Assembly: GCF_034043515.1 (NCBI RefSeq)
Contig: NZ_CP138214.1
Location: forward strand, 1,550,001-1,614,000
Length of the DNA: 64,000 nucleotides
Source of the DNA: Pseudomonas sp. MUP55
GTDB taxonomy: Bacteria; Pseudomonadota; Gammaproteobacteria; Pseudomonadales; Pseudomonadaceae
Direction: 5' to 3'
Position numbers and translations under genes: made by a program
Notes under the pieces: model-generated
What the model was told of the DNA's origin: nothing
Database searches by the model: none
What the model saw: the letters and a program-made list of their open reading frames with translations, nothing else
Shown: piece after piece, positions 18,669 to 27,285 of the stretch
How the letters are laid out: every line of letters starts with the position of its first letter
How positions within the stretch are numbered: the stretch's first letter is position 1

Positions 18669-18704
18669 CAAGCCCCCTCCCACATTGTTCCATGGTTCAG
18701 TCAG

Positions 18705-19760
18705 TCAGATCGGCAGCGTTGGGTAGTCGATATAGCCGACCGGTCCTTTACCGTAGAAAGTCTCCGGGTGCGCGTCGTTCAGTGGCGCATCGGCCTTCAA
18801 GCGTGCCGGCAGGTCCGGGTTGGCAATGAACGGTACGCCGAAGGCCACCGCATCGGCCTTGCCGGCGGCCAGCCAGGCGTTGGCGCTGTCTTTGGTGAAG
18901 CGTTCGTTGGCGATGTAGACGCCGCCGAAGGCTTTCTTCAGCTGTGGGCCGAGGCTGTCCGCGCCTTCTTTTTCACGGGAGCAGATAAAGGCGATGCCAC
19001 GCTTGCCCAGTTCGCTGGCGACGTAGGTAAAGGTTTCCGCCAGGTTGTCGTCGCCCATGTCATGGGCGTCGGCACGCGGTGCCAGGTGCACGCCCACGCG
19101 GCCGGCGCCCCAGACTTCGATGGCGGCATCGGTCACTTCCAGCAGCAGGCGCGCACGGTTTTCCAGGGAGCCGCCGTACTGGTCGGTGCGCTGGTTGGTG
19201 CTGCTTTGCAGGAACTGGTCGAGCAGGTAGCCGTTGGCGCCGTGGATTTCCACGCCGTCAAAACCTGCGGCCTTGGCGTTTTCGGCGCCGGTGCGGTAAG
19301 CGTCGACGATGTCGGCGATTTCAGCGGTTTCCAGGGCGCGCGGGGTCGGGTAGTCGGCCAGTGGACGCACCAGGCTGACGTGGCCTTTGGGCTGGATCGC
19401 GCTCGGCGCCACCGGGGTTTCGCCGTTCAGGTACGACTCATGGGAAATACGGCCCACGTGCCACAGTTGCAGGAAGATCTTGCCGCCCGCGCCGTGGATC
19501 GCCTTGGTCACGTTGGCCCAGCCGCGAACCTGATCGTTGGACCAGATGCCCGGCGTGTCCGGGTAGCCCACGCCCATGGGCGTTACGGAGGTGGCTTCGC
19601 TGAGGATCAGCCCGGCGGACGCGCGCTGCACGTAGTACTCGGCCATCAGCGCATTGGGGACGCGACCGGCGTCAGCACGGCAGCGGGTCAGCGGCGCCAT
19701 GATGATGCGGTTTTTCAGTTCCAGGTCGCCCAGTTTGATGGGATCGAAGATAGTCGTCAT
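18705..19760 (-). CDS. Old Yellow Enzyme-family NAD(P)H:flavin oxidoreductase (XenB/NemA-like)
   Basis: A 351-residue FMN TIM barrel. It opens FDPIKLGDLELKNRIIMAPLTRCRAD, typical of the alkene reductase and xenobiotic reductase branch, and has the substrate-binding His/Asn in EIHGANGYLLDQFL and the block QYGGSLENRARLLLE. Such enzymes reduce activated C=C bonds, nitro compounds, nitrate esters and quinones with NADPH. The ATG is preceded by GAAAGG. It is the last gene of an operon after arsR and an MFS exporter, which suggests detoxification of reactive electrophiles. Confidence 0.9.
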   Translation of the reverse strand: MTTIFDPIKLGDLELKNRIIMAPLTRCRADAGRVPNALMAEYYVQRASAGLILSEATSVTPMGVGYPDTPGIWSNDQVRGWANVTKAIHGAGGKIFLQLWHVGRISHESYLNGETPVAPSAIQPKGHVSLVRPLADYPTPRALETAEIADIVDAYRTGAENAKAAGFDGVEIHGANGYLLDQFLQSSTNQRTDQYGGSLENRARLLLEVTDAAIEVWGAGRVGVHLAPRADAHDMGDDNLAETFTYVASELGKRGIAFICSREKEGADSLGPQLKKAFGGVYIANERFTKDSANAWLAAGKADAVAFGVPFIANPDLPARLKADAPLNDAHPETFYGKGPVGYIDYPTLPI

Positions 19761-19786
19761 GGGAAAACACCTTTCTCTCAAGTTGA

Positions 19787-20953
19787 TCAGTGAGTCGCGG
19801 GGGCCAGGTCGGCATCGCCGCTCTGACGGAAAGTAATCAGGGTTACCAGCAGGGCCAGTATCGCCAGGGCCGCGGCTGCCAGGGGCACGCGGGTCAAGCC
19901 GAAACCGTGGGCGATCACGCTGCCGCCAACCCAGGCGCCGAGGGCGTTGCCGATGTTGAAGGCGCCGATGTTCAGGGTGGACACCAGGTTTGGCGCGGCC
20001 TTGCCGAAGGTCACCACGTTGATCTGCAGCGCCGGCACGGCGGCGAACGAGGCGGTGGCCCACAGGAACAGGGTGATTTCAGTAGGGATCAGCGCGACGC
20101 TGGTCCAGGTCAGTACGCTGGAGACCACCGCCATGCTGGCAAACACGCCGATCAGGGTGGCGGCCAGGCGCTTGTCGGCCAGCTTGCCGCCGATGATGTT
20201 GCCCAGCGTCAGACCCAGGCCGATCAGCAGCAGGGTCCAGGTCACGCCTTTGGGCGACACGCCGGTGACGTCACCCAGCAACGGCGCGACGTAGGTGAAG
20301 AGGGTGAACATGGAGGCGGCGAACAAGGCGGTCATGCTCAGCGACAACCAGATGCCGGCGCCTTTGAGGGCGGCCAGTTCGGCGCGCATGTCGAGTTTTT
20401 CTTCGTCGTGCTTGGCCGGCAGGAAGCGGATCAGGCCGATCAAGGCGATCACGCCGATGACCGTCACCGCCCAGAAGGTCGAGCGCCAGCCGGCGTGCTG
20501 GCCGAGCGCGGTACCCAGCGGTACGCCCAGCACGTTGGCCAGGGTCAAACCGGTGAACATCAACGCCACCGCCGACGCACGTTTGTTGGCGGGCACCAGG
20601 TTGGCGGCCACCACTGAACCAATCCCGAAGAACGCACCGTGGCAAAGCGCGGTGACCACACGGGCGAACATCAACACGTTGTAGTCGCTGGCCATCGCGC
20701 AGAGCAGGTTGCCGACGATGAAGATACCCATCAACGCTACCAGGGCGGCCTTGCGCGGCAGCCGGGCGGTGGCCAGGGCCATGAACGGCGCGCCGATGGC
20801 CACGCCCAGGGCGTAGCCGGTCACCAGCCAGCCGGCGCCGGGAATCGACACCCCCAGGTCTGCCGCCACATCGGGCAGCAGACCCATGATGACGAACTCG
20901 GTGGTGCCGATGGCGAAGGCGCTCAGGGCCAGGATGAGTAGCGAGAGGGGCAT
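19787..20953 (-). CDS. MFS transporter, DHA1 family (AraJ/YdhP-like)
   Basis: A 388-residue, twelve-helix exporter. It opens MPLSLLILALSAFAIGTTEF, the pattern of the drug:H+ antiporter-1 branch with AraJ and YdhP, and the loop motif between helices 2 and 3 is weak (ATARLPRKAAL). It lies 13 bases after arsR and 26 bases before the Old Yellow Enzyme gene, in one operon. The substrate is unknown; export of a toxic compound or of the enzyme's product is inferred from this context. Confidence 0.85.
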   Translation of the reverse strand: MPLSLLILALSAFAIGTTEFVIMGLLPDVAADLGVSIPGAGWLVTGYALGVAIGAPFMALATARLPRKAALVALMGIFIVGNLLCAMASDYNVLMFARVVTALCHGAFFGIGSVVAANLVPANKRASAVALMFTGLTLANVLGVPLGTALGQHAGWRSTFWAVTVIGVIALIGLIRFLPAKHDEEKLDMRAELAALKGAGIWLSLSMTALFAASMFTLFTYVAPLLGDVTGVSPKGVTWTLLLIGLGLTLGNIIGGKLADKRLAATLIGVFASMAVVSSVLTWTSVALIPTEITLFLWATASFAAVPALQINVVTFGKAAPNLVSTLNIGAFNIGNALGAWVGGSVIAHGFGLTRVPLAAAALAILALLVTLITFRQSGDADLAPATH

Positions 20954-20966
20954 TTAGGTTTCCTTG

Positions 20967-21281
20967 TTACAGCGAGGGTGCGCTGAGTTCGGTGGTGAGC
21001 GCCGTCAGGAAGGCTTGGATCACCTCCTCATTGCGCCGGAAAAAGTGCCACTGCCCGGCTTTCTGGCTGGTGATCAGGCCCGCTCGTTGCAATGTGGCCA
21101 GGTGCGCCGACACGGTCGACTGGGACAAGCCGCAGCGCTGGTCGATCTGCCCGGCGCAGATGCCGTATTCGTGGTTGTGCAGTTGCTCGGGAAATTGCAC
21201 TTTCGGGTCTTTCAGCCAGGTGAGGATGTCTCGTCGTACTGGGTGCGCCAGGGCTTTTATTATTTCGTCGAGGTCGGACAT
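20967..21281 (-). CDS. ArsR-family repressor
   Basis: A 104-residue winged-helix protein; the recognition helix region is CGLSQSTVSAHLATLQRAGL (50-69). It lacks the metal-binding ELCVCDL motif of ArsR proper. Instead two cysteines flank the helix before it, Cys42 (YGICAGQ) and Cys50 (DQRC), which could serve as a thiol switch. I chose the ATG giving MSDLDEIIKALAHPVRR, the usual family N-terminus. It is first in the operon with the exporter and the flavin reductase. In Corynebacterium an ArsR-type regulator, CyeR, controls an Old Yellow Enzyme, a useful precedent. Confidence 0.88.
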   Translation of the reverse strand: MSDLDEIIKALAHPVRRDILTWLKDPKVQFPEQLHNHEYGICAGQIDQRCGLSQSTVSAHLATLQRAGLITSQKAGQWHFFRRNEEVIQAFLTALTTELSAPSL

Positions 21282-21304
21282 GGCAGGTGCTCGGTGGCGT
21301 AAAA

Positions 21305-21405
21305 CGTTATATCGCGATGAGGCGAACTTTAAATCGTTATATCCCGATATACCAATATGATTTTGCGCTGAGGTCAGGCGAATTGGGTATATCGGGTTAT
21401 AACGA
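21305..21405. promoter_or_regulatory. Probable ArsR operators between arsR and acpH
   Basis: TCGTTATATCCCGATATA occurs at 21334-21351, and its inverted copy with one change, TATATCGGGTTATAACGA, at 21388-21405. A weaker copy, CGTTATATCGCGATGA, is at 21305-21320, close to the arsR start. Each has a roughly dyad ATAT-CG-ATAT core, suited to a dimeric winged-helix repressor. The sites cover the region where the arsR promoter must lie and may also touch the acpH promoter. Confidence 0.75.
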
Positions 21406-21435
21406 TACGTGGTCGGCAGTGGTAGACTGCGCGCC

Positions 21436-22020
21436 ATGAATTATCTCGCACATCTGCACCTGGGCGGCCAACTTCCTGCGCAACTGCTGGGTAGCCTGTA
21501 TGGCGACTTCGTCAAAGGTCGCTTGCAGGGCCAGTTCAGCCCGCAAATCGAATCGGCGATTCAGTTGCATCGCTCGATTGACTGCTTCACCGACAGCCAC
21601 CCGCTGGTGGGGGAGGCGTTGTCGCGCTTCAGCCTGACCCGCAGGCGCTATGCGGGGATTGTTCTGGATGTGTTTTTCGATCATTGCCTGGCGCGGGATT
21701 GGGCGCTGTATGCCGACCAGCCGCTGGAGCACTTCACCTCGCAGGTGTACCGCGTGCTTGCCGCCGAGCCGCAGTTGCCGGGGCGGCTGGCGCAGATTGC
21801 ACCGTGGATGGCAGCGGATGACTGGCTGGGCTCGTACCGTGAGTTCGAGGTGATGGGGCAGGTGTTGCGGGGGATCTCGCGGCGGCTGACGCAGCCTGAG
21901 GCGCTGGGGTTTGCGATGCAGGAATTGCGTGAGCTGTATGAGCCGCTGAGCCAGGACTTCCTTGAGTTCTACCCACAGCTACAGGCATTTGCACAAGACC
22001 AACTGAATACTCAGAACTAA
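21436..22020 (+). CDS. acpH: Acyl-carrier-protein phosphodiesterase
   Basis: A 194-residue protein of the AcpH (ACP_PD) family, which removes the 4'-phosphopantetheine arm from holo-ACP. The N-terminus MNYLAHLHLG and the blocks GSLYGDFVKG, IQLHRSIDCFTDSHP and DVFFDHCLARDW supply the His and Asp residues expected of this HD-like hydrolase. Length equals the E. coli enzyme (about 193). The ATG at this position begins the conserved sequence; an earlier start adds nine unsupported residues. It is monocistronic, and a REPIN follows directly. Confidence 0.9.
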   Translation: MNYLAHLHLGGQLPAQLLGSLYGDFVKGRLQGQFSPQIESAIQLHRSIDCFTDSHPLVGEALSRFSLTRRRYAGIVLDVFFDHCLARDWALYADQPLEHFTSQVYRVLAAEPQLPGRLAQIAPWMAADDWLGSYREFEVMGQVLRGISRRLTQPEALGFAMQELRELYEPLSQDFLEFYPQLQAFAQDQLNTQN

Positions 22021-22113
22021 ATGTGGGAGGGGGCTTGCCCCCGATAGCAGTGGCTCAGTCAACCTATGCAGTGACTGGCATACCGCCATCGGGGGCAAGC
22101 CCCCTCCCACATT
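22021..22113. repeat. REPIN (dominant REP doublet)
   Basis: ATGTGGGAGGGGGCTTGCCC at the left, and the reverse complement ending CCCTCCCACAT at the right, about 45 bases of spacer between. It begins immediately after the acpH stop codon and lies between the convergent acpH and olsA ends. Confidence 0.92.
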
Positions 22114-22132
22114 TTTTTTGACCGTGCCCGCT

Positions 22133-22924
22133 TCAGGCCGCGTAGGCGGGGCGAGTGCCTACCAATTCGGCCTCCGGCAACGGCCCAAACAACGCCTTCT
22201 GCACCGCCTGCTGCGCCTGATACGCCAGCGCCGCACGTTCCTGCCCGGCGCAGGCAATCGGTTTGAGCAGGTGAATTTCCACGTCGCCCTGGTCATTGCC
22301 GAATAGTCGCATCAGGTGCGAGAGCAAATCGTCATCACCAATAAACGGCGCCAGCGGGTCCACCTGGCCATCGCGCAGGTAACGGATCGCCACCGGTTGC
22401 AGCGCCACGTCCGCATCGATCGCACTGGCCAGCAAACGCCCGTGGAAGGTGCGCAGGCTGCGCCCGTCGGTGGTGGTGCCCTCGGGGAACATCAGCAGCG
22501 GGTGTTGTTGCTCCAGATGGCGGGTCATCTGTTTGCGGATCAACTGACTGTCACCCGAGCCACGGCGAATGAACAGGCTGCCGGCTTTCGCCGCCAACCA
22601 GCCCGCCACCGGCCAGGTGCGCACTTCGGCCTTGGACAGGAACGACATCGGCGCCACAGCACCGAGCAGCGGGATATCGGTCCAGGACACGTGATTGCTC
22701 ACCCACAGCATCGGTTGCGTCGGCAATTCACCGTGCACCGTCACGCGAAAGGGCAGGGCGTTGGTCAACCGCGCCATAAAAAAGCGCGACCAACGCTGGC
22801 GCCGCACCATCGAGTTGGCCACCCCCAGGCGTTCGAACAGGCCAAACACGCTGGCCATGCTCAAGCCCAGCGCCACCACCAGCAGCACCCGGGCGATGCG
22901 CCCGTACACACGCAGGCGACCCAT
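22133..22924 (-). CDS. olsA: Lyso-ornithine lipid O-acyltransferase
   Basis: A 263-residue PlsC-family acyltransferase. The catalytic motif NHVSWTD gives His78 and Asp83, and FPEGTTTDG (146-154) is the acceptor-binding block. One or two hydrophobic segments precede the domain. It would add the second acyl chain to lyso-ornithine lipid in the inner membrane. Its ATG overlaps the olsB stop by one base (TGATG), so the pair is coupled, as for the olsB-olsA operon of P. aeruginosa (PA4350-PA4351 from memory). An unrelated lysophospholipid acyltransferase is the alternative. Confidence 0.87.
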   Translation of the reverse strand: MGRLRVYGRIARVLLVVALGLSMASVFGLFERLGVANSMVRRQRWSRFFMARLTNALPFRVTVHGELPTQPMLWVSNHVSWTDIPLLGAVAPMSFLSKAEVRTWPVAGWLAAKAGSLFIRRGSGDSQLIRKQMTRHLEQQHPLLMFPEGTTTDGRSLRTFHGRLLASAIDADVALQPVAIRYLRDGQVDPLAPFIGDDDLLSHLMRLFGNDQGDVEIHLLKPIACAGQERAALAYQAQQAVQKALFGPLPEAELVGTRPAYAA

Positions 22925-23679
22925 CACATCGCCGCCTTGAAGTGGCGGGCGTAACGCGGGCACAACTCATCGCGCTTGAGCAGGATGAACACGTCGGCCA
23001 CCTGGAAATCTTCATCCCAGCACGGCTCGCCGCAAATCTTCGCACCCAGGCGCATATACGCCTTGAGCAGCGGCGGCATTTCAGCGATGACGTTGGAGGG
23101 CAGGTCCAGCGCCGGCAGTGGTTTTTTCGGTTCGGCGCGCAGGTGTTCGTTGCACAGGTAGCGCTCGCGCAGGCGCTGCATGATCGCGTGGGCCTGAATG
23201 CCGCCGTCGTGCATCGGTATGCTCGCGCAGCCCATCAGGTAGCTGTAGCCGCCCTGGTTGAGTACTTCGGCCAACTCGCCCCAGAGCACCGCGATGGTGC
23301 CGCCGTTGCGGTAGGCCGGGTCGACGCAGGTACGGCCGATCTCCAGGATCGGGCCCTGCAAGTGCAGCAGCCCATGCAGGCTGAATTCTTCTTCACTGTA
23401 GAACCGGCCCAGGGTGCTGGCGGCCTGGTGATCGAGCAAACGGGTGGTGGCGACCAGCCGACCGCTGTTCAAGTCACGCACGCCAATGTGGCTGCAGTGA
23501 ACATCATAGTCATCCATGTCCAGACCCAGTTCGGCGCCTTTGAGCTTGGCGTTGAATTCACCGCTGAATACGTTGAACCGCAGGGCCTGGGCTTCCTGCA
23601 AGGCCTTGGCGCCAACCAGGCGTTCGGCTTGCAGACGGCGTTCATTGCCGGTGTCGCTGATGCGGGCGATCTGAGTCAT
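22924..23679 (-). CDS. olsB: L-ornithine N(alpha)-acyltransferase
   Basis: A 251-residue member of the GNAT-like OlsB family, which acylates ornithine with a 3-hydroxyacyl chain from ACP. The blocks [30 protein letters not shown] and [14 protein letters not shown] are typical of this family of N-acyltransferases. The start is the ATG of [20 protein letters not shown]; the reading frame stays open 29 codons upstream, without family support. It is first in the olsBA operon. Ornithine lipids usually rise under phosphate limitation; I saw no clear Pho box. Confidence 0.88.
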   Translation of the reverse strand: MTQIARISDTGNERRLQAERLVGAKALQEAQALRFNVFSGEFNAKLKGAELGLDMDDYDVHCSHIGVRDLNSGRLVATTRLLDHQAASTLGRFYSEEEFSLHGLLHLQGPILEIGRTCVDPAYRNGGTIAVLWGELAEVLNQGGYSYLMGCASIPMHDGGIQAHAIMQRLRERYLCNEHLRAEPKKPLPALDLPSNVIAEMPPLLKAYMRLGAKICGEPCWDEDFQVADVFILLKRDELCPRYARHFKAAM

Positions 23680-23864
23680 AGCGAGTCTCCGAGTGCCGGC
23701 CAGGTTGTACGGCCAGTCGACTTTGTTGTCCAAAGTCAGGCTATGTAGCCTCGGTGTCATCTCCATGAAGTTACGGTGACCGTTGAGTGACAGCCCCGTT
23801 GTCGCAAATCTGTCATCGGCCTGGACTACGCTCGCGGGCTTGAATGCCCCTTGAGTTGGTGCCC

Positions 23865-24938
23865 ATGGTCAGAGGCCTGTTGTGCGTTGTTCTGTTGTTC
23901 GTCACTGTCGGTGCTTGCGCCGAAACCTGGCCCGGCGAGGATTGGGTGACGGGCCGACTGATCGAAGGTCCTGCCGTCGACGCGCTGAATGCCTACGCGT
24001 TCCCGCCCCGCGACGACAACACCCGCCAAGGCATCCGTACCGATGCGTTGCTGGTGATCCGCGATGGCGAAATCATCTACGAACGCTACGCCGCACCCAC
24101 CACCCCCAGCACGCCGCACCTGACCTGGTCGATCAGCAAAAGCCTGATGGCAACCGTGCTGGGCGTGGCCTACGGCGAAAACCGCTTCAAACTGAGCGAC
24201 CCCGCCGCGCGCTTTTACCCACCGATGAAACAGCACCCCAAGGTGAGCATGGCCGACCTGCTGCACTGGGCCTCGGGCCTGGACTGGCAGGAAGACTACG
24301 AATACGCGCCGCTCAAATCCTCTGTGGTAGCGATGCTCTACACCCGTGGCCGCGCCGACATGGCGCAATTTGCCGCCGAGACCGAGGCCGCCGATGCTCC
24401 CGGCCAGGCGTTTCGCTATTCCAGCGGCGACAGTAATATCCTGTCCGCCGCGCTCAAAGGCATGCTTGGGCACAAGGCCTATATGAGCTACCCGTGGGAC
24501 GCGTTGTTCAAGCCGCTGGGCATTCGTAACGCGACCTGGGAAACCGACGCCGATGAGACCTTCGTCGCCTCCTCCTATGCCTACCTCACCGCCCGCGACC
24601 TGGCGCGGGTTGGGCTGCTGATGGCGCGGGATGGGCGCTGGAACGAACGCCAATTGCTGCCCAGGGAGTGGGTCGCCTTCAACCGCCAGCCCTTCGACCA
24701 CTACAAAGCGGGTCAGGATGAAGCCGTGCCCGGCGGGCAATGGTGGCTCAACCAGGGCACGCCCCAACCCTGGCCCGACGCACCGCCCGACACCTTCGCC
24801 GCCCTGGGGCACTGGGGCCAGGCGCTGTTCGTGGTGCCCGGCGAACACCTGGTCATCGTGCGCTACGGCGACGACCGCGATGGCAGCTACCGGCATAACG
24901 AACTGCTCAAGCGCGTCTTGGCGGCGGTGCGCTCATGA
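23865..24938 (+). CDS. Periplasmic serine hydrolase, class C beta-lactamase fold
   Basis: A 357-residue protein with an N-terminal signal [24 protein letters not shown] could be a lipobox or the cleavage site. The SxxK motif is in WSISKSL and the YxN-like element in FRYSSGD. The C-terminal [18 protein letters not shown] corresponds to the third active-site strand. The family includes 6-aminohexanoate-dimer hydrolases, esterases and carboxypeptidases, so the substrate is open. A start 21 bases upstream is possible. It overlaps the next small gene by four bases. Confidence 0.82.
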   Translation: MVRGLLCVVLLFVTVGACAETWPGEDWVTGRLIEGPAVDALNAYAFPPRDDNTRQGIRTDALLVIRDGEIIYERYAAPTTPSTPHLTWSISKSLMATVLGVAYGENRFKLSDPAARFYPPMKQHPKVSMADLLHWASGLDWQEDYEYAPLKSSVVAMLYTRGRADMAQFAAETEAADAPGQAFRYSSGDSNILSAALKGMLGHKAYMSYPWDALFKPLGIRNATWETDADETFVASSYAYLTARDLARVGLLMARDGRWNERQLLPREWVAFNRQPFDHYKAGQDEAVPGGQWWLNQGTPQPWPDAPPDTFAALGHWGQALFVVPGEHLVIVRYGDDRDGSYRHNELLKRVLAAVRS

Positions 24939-25249
24939 TCCGTCGTCATCCGTTTATCAGCGTCTTGCTGGCGCTGTTGCTCGCGTTGCTGGGCTGGGTG
25001 TGGCACGAGCGCGTCAATCTGCAAGCGTTTCCCGACATCATCGCGGCGTACACGGCCAAGGAGTACTGCTCGTGTCGCTACGTGGCAAACCAACCCGCCG
25101 ATTACTGCCGTGGCTATGTGAAGCAATACGTGCCGACCAGCGCTTTCAATGATAATCCCGAGCGCAGTGAAGTGACGGCGAGCGGGTTGGGGCGTACGCA
25201 TATGGCGCGGTGGCTGGGCGACCGCCAGGGCTGTCGACTGATCCCCTGA
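24935..25249 (+). CDS. Small membrane-anchored cysteine-containing protein, unknown function
   Basis: I do not recognise the family. The 104 residues begin with a single hydrophobic segment (FISVLLALLLALLGWVW), followed by a probable periplasmic part with four cysteines (EYCSCRY, DYCRGY, QGCRL), which may form disulfides. The start overlaps the stop of the serine hydrolase by four bases (ATGA), so the two are co-translated and may work together in the envelope. A REPIN follows the stop by about 15 bases. Confidence 0.7.
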   Translation: MIRRHPFISVLLALLLALLGWVWHERVNLQAFPDIIAAYTAKEYCSCRYVANQPADYCRGYVKQYVPTSAFNDNPERSEVTASGLGRTHMARWLGDRQGCRLIP

Positions 25250-25263
25250 ATACACGTCACCCC

Positions 25264-25353
25264 TGTGGGAGGGGGCTTGCCCCCGATGGCAGCGTGTCAG
25301 TCACAGGATGAGTTGCTGGCCCACCGCTATCGGGGGCAAGCCCCCTCCCACAT
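25264..25353. repeat. REPIN (dominant REP doublet)
   Basis: Forward unit TGTGGGAGGGGGCTTGCCCC and reverse unit ending CCCCCTCCCACA, with an approximately 45-base spacer. It lies between two co-directional genes. Confidence 0.92.
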
Positions 25354-25417
25354 TGGATTTGCGCCGGTTGGGACATTGCGCTTACTGTTCGTGCAGATTT
25401 TTCGTCCCTGAGTCCTT

Positions 25418-25999
25418 ATGTTCAACGTCAAACCCCTTGTCTTCGCCTTGCTGACCTGTGCCGCCGTGCCTGCCCACGCCGACTGGTACCTGGATAACGA
25501 ATCCTCACGCCTGTCGTTCGTCACCACCAAAAACACCGAAATCGCCGAGGTGCACCGCTTCCTCGTGCTGCACGGCAAGGTCGACAGCCAGGGCGCGGCC
25601 CAGGTGCAGGTGGAGCTGGAGTCGATCAACAGTGGCATCCCGCTGCGTGACGAGCGCATGCGCAAGGAGCTGTTCGAGATCAAGCAGTTTCCCGAAGCGT
25701 TGATCAGCACCCAGATCAACCTGCAGCCGATCAATGATCTTGCCCCCGGCGCGCAAATTGAATTGCGCCTGCCACTGAACATCACCTTGCACGGCAAGAC
25801 CCGGACCTACGACGCCGAGCTATTGGCCACGCGGCTGGACGACCGACGCTTTCAGGTGGTGACGCTGGAGCCGGTGGTGGTGCACGCCAAAGATTTCGAG
25901 CTGTCGCCCGGTGTGGCGGCGCTGCGCAAAGCGGCGGGGCTTGAGTCGATCAGTTTGTCGGTGCCGGTGGGTGCGGTACTGATCTTCACGGCGCGCTGA
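25418..25999 (+). CDS. YceI-family periplasmic lipid-binding-type protein
   Basis: A 193-residue protein with a cleavable signal (MFNVKPLVFALLTCAAVPAHA) before DWYLDNESSRLSFVTTKN. The YceI lipocalin-like barrel is recognisable from SINSGIPLRDERMRKELFE and the closing strands. Members bind isoprenoid or amphiphilic molecules in the periplasm, and their cellular role is often unknown. It is followed after a single base by the phospholipase D-type synthase gene, suggesting a shared lipid-linked process. Confidence 0.87.
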   Translation: MFNVKPLVFALLTCAAVPAHADWYLDNESSRLSFVTTKNTEIAEVHRFLVLHGKVDSQGAAQVQVELESINSGIPLRDERMRKELFEIKQFPEALISTQINLQPINDLAPGAQIELRLPLNITLHGKTRTYDAELLATRLDDRRFQVVTLEPVVVHAKDFELSPGVAALRKAAGLESISLSVPVGAVLIFTAR

Positions 26000-26000
26000 T

Positions 26001-27158
26001 ATGGGCGGCGCAGTGTTCCCTTGGCGCAGCGCCAACCGTTTCGAACTGTTGATCGACGGGCCGAATTTTTTCCCGCAGATGCTGGTGGGTATCGCCCGCG
26101 CCGAGCGGCAGGTCGACCTGGAGTTGTACCTGGTGGAGGCCGGAGCCTGTGCCGAAGCGATGGTGCAGGCGCTGGTGCTCGCGGCCCAGCGCGGTGTGCA
26201 GGTGCGCTGCCTGTTCGATGATTACGGCAGCCTGGCGTTTACCCTCGGGTTGCGCAAGCGCTTGACCGACGCGGGGGTGGAGCTGCGTTTCTACAATCGC
26301 CTGAGCTGGCGACGCTGGATGCGCAACCTGTACCGCGACCACCGCAAGTTGCTGCTGATCGACCAGGAGGTCGCGGTGGTCGGTGGCACCGGCGTCACCG
26401 ATGAATTCTGGACCCCAGGCCAGGACACTGCCGAGTGGCATGAAGTGATGGTGCACATCAGCGGGCCTTTGGTGCTCGACTGGCAAGCACTGTTCGACCG
26501 CCAATGGCATGCCAATGCGGCCCGACGGGAATGGAAACCGGCCACGCATTTCGGCCTGCCGCGCTTGCCCAAGGTGCCTGCAAGCGGGCCTGGCCTTGGC
26601 CGCGTCGCCTATGCCGACGCCCGTCAGCACCGCGATATCCTGCAATCGCTGATCCGTGCCCTGAACAGCAGCAAGACGCGTATCTGGCTGGCCACGCCTT
26701 ACTTTCTGCCCACCTGGAGCGTACGCCGCGCCCTGCGTCGTGCGGCGGGGCGCGGGGTGGACGTGCGTTTGCTGCTCACCGGCCCGCGCACCGATCACCC
26801 GTCGGTGCGCTACGCCGGGCACCGTTATTACCCGCGTTTGCTGCGTTCGGGTGTGCAGATCTTTGAGTACCAGCCGTGCTTCCTGCATTTGAAGATGGTG
26901 CTGGTGGACGACTGGGTCAGCATTGGCTCGTGCAACTTCGATCACTGGAATCTGCGCTTCAATCTGGAAGCCAACATCGAGGCGTTGGACCCTGAATTGA
27001 CGCAGGCGGTGGCGGGCAGCTTCGAGCGTGATTTTGCGCAAAGCCAGGCGGTCAGTTTGCAAGCCTGGAAGGCGCGGCCGTTGTGGCGGCGGGTGAAGCA
27101 GCGGGTGTGGGGGTGGATTGATCGGTTGGTGGTCAATCTGCTGGACAGACGCGGCTAA
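26001..27158 (+). CDS. Cardiolipin synthase B-like phospholipase D family enzyme
   Basis: A 385-residue protein with two HKD motifs: HRKLLLID in the first half and HLKMVLVDD in the second, each followed by the GG/GSCN strand. It lacks the N-terminal transmembrane pair of ClsA and opens directly with the catalytic domain, as in ClsB (YbhO). The reaction would be condensation of phosphatidylglycerol, or PG with PE, to cardiolipin. It starts one base after the yceI-type gene. I leave the symbol open because PLD paralogues are hard to separate. Confidence 0.83.
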   Translation: MGGAVFPWRSANRFELLIDGPNFFPQMLVGIARAERQVDLELYLVEAGACAEAMVQALVLAAQRGVQVRCLFDDYGSLAFTLGLRKRLTDAGVELRFYNRLSWRRWMRNLYRDHRKLLLIDQEVAVVGGTGVTDEFWTPGQDTAEWHEVMVHISGPLVLDWQALFDRQWHANAARREWKPATHFGLPRLPKVPASGPGLGRVAYADARQHRDILQSLIRALNSSKTRIWLATPYFLPTWSVRRALRRAAGRGVDVRLLLTGPRTDHPSVRYAGHRYYPRLLRSGVQIFEYQPCFLHLKMVLVDDWVSIGSCNFDHWNLRFNLEANIEALDPELTQAVAGSFERDFAQSQAVSLQAWKARPLWRRVKQRVWGWIDRLVVNLLDRRG

Positions 27159-27175
27159 CAGGAACAATGAGGTCA

Positions 27176-27268
27176 AATGTGGGAGGGGGCTTGCTCCCGA
27201 TAGCGGTGGGTCAGTAACAATTATGCTGACTGATCCACCGCAATCGGGGGCAAGCCCCCTCCCACATT
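27176..27268. repeat. REPIN (dominant REP doublet, one variant arm)
   Basis: The left unit reads GGGGGCTTGCTCCCGAT, a one-base change from the usual GCCCCC; the right unit is standard. The doublet lies in the 127-base space between the convergent synthase and bglX genes. Confidence 0.9.
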
Positions 27269-27285
27269 TTTGACCGAGTCAGGCT

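Larger units (their letters stand above)
18480..18686. repeat. Outer REP doublet carrying two nested repeats
   Basis: The left end is ATGTGGGAGGGG and the right end CAAGCCCCCTCCCACAT, the arms of the common REP unit. The space between holds a different element with its own terminal inverted repeats (18497-18668), which itself contains a second REP type (18531-18625). The 417-base stretch between emhR and the Old Yellow Enzyme gene holds this structure, the hairpin at 18331, and nothing else I could recognise. Confidence 0.85.

Noticed and set aside
22021..27268. Regularly spaced palindromes as a possible CRISPR array
   Set aside because: The units are inverted pairs scattered kilobases apart between genes, not direct repeats with uniform spacers, and no cas genes are present. 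They are REP doublets.
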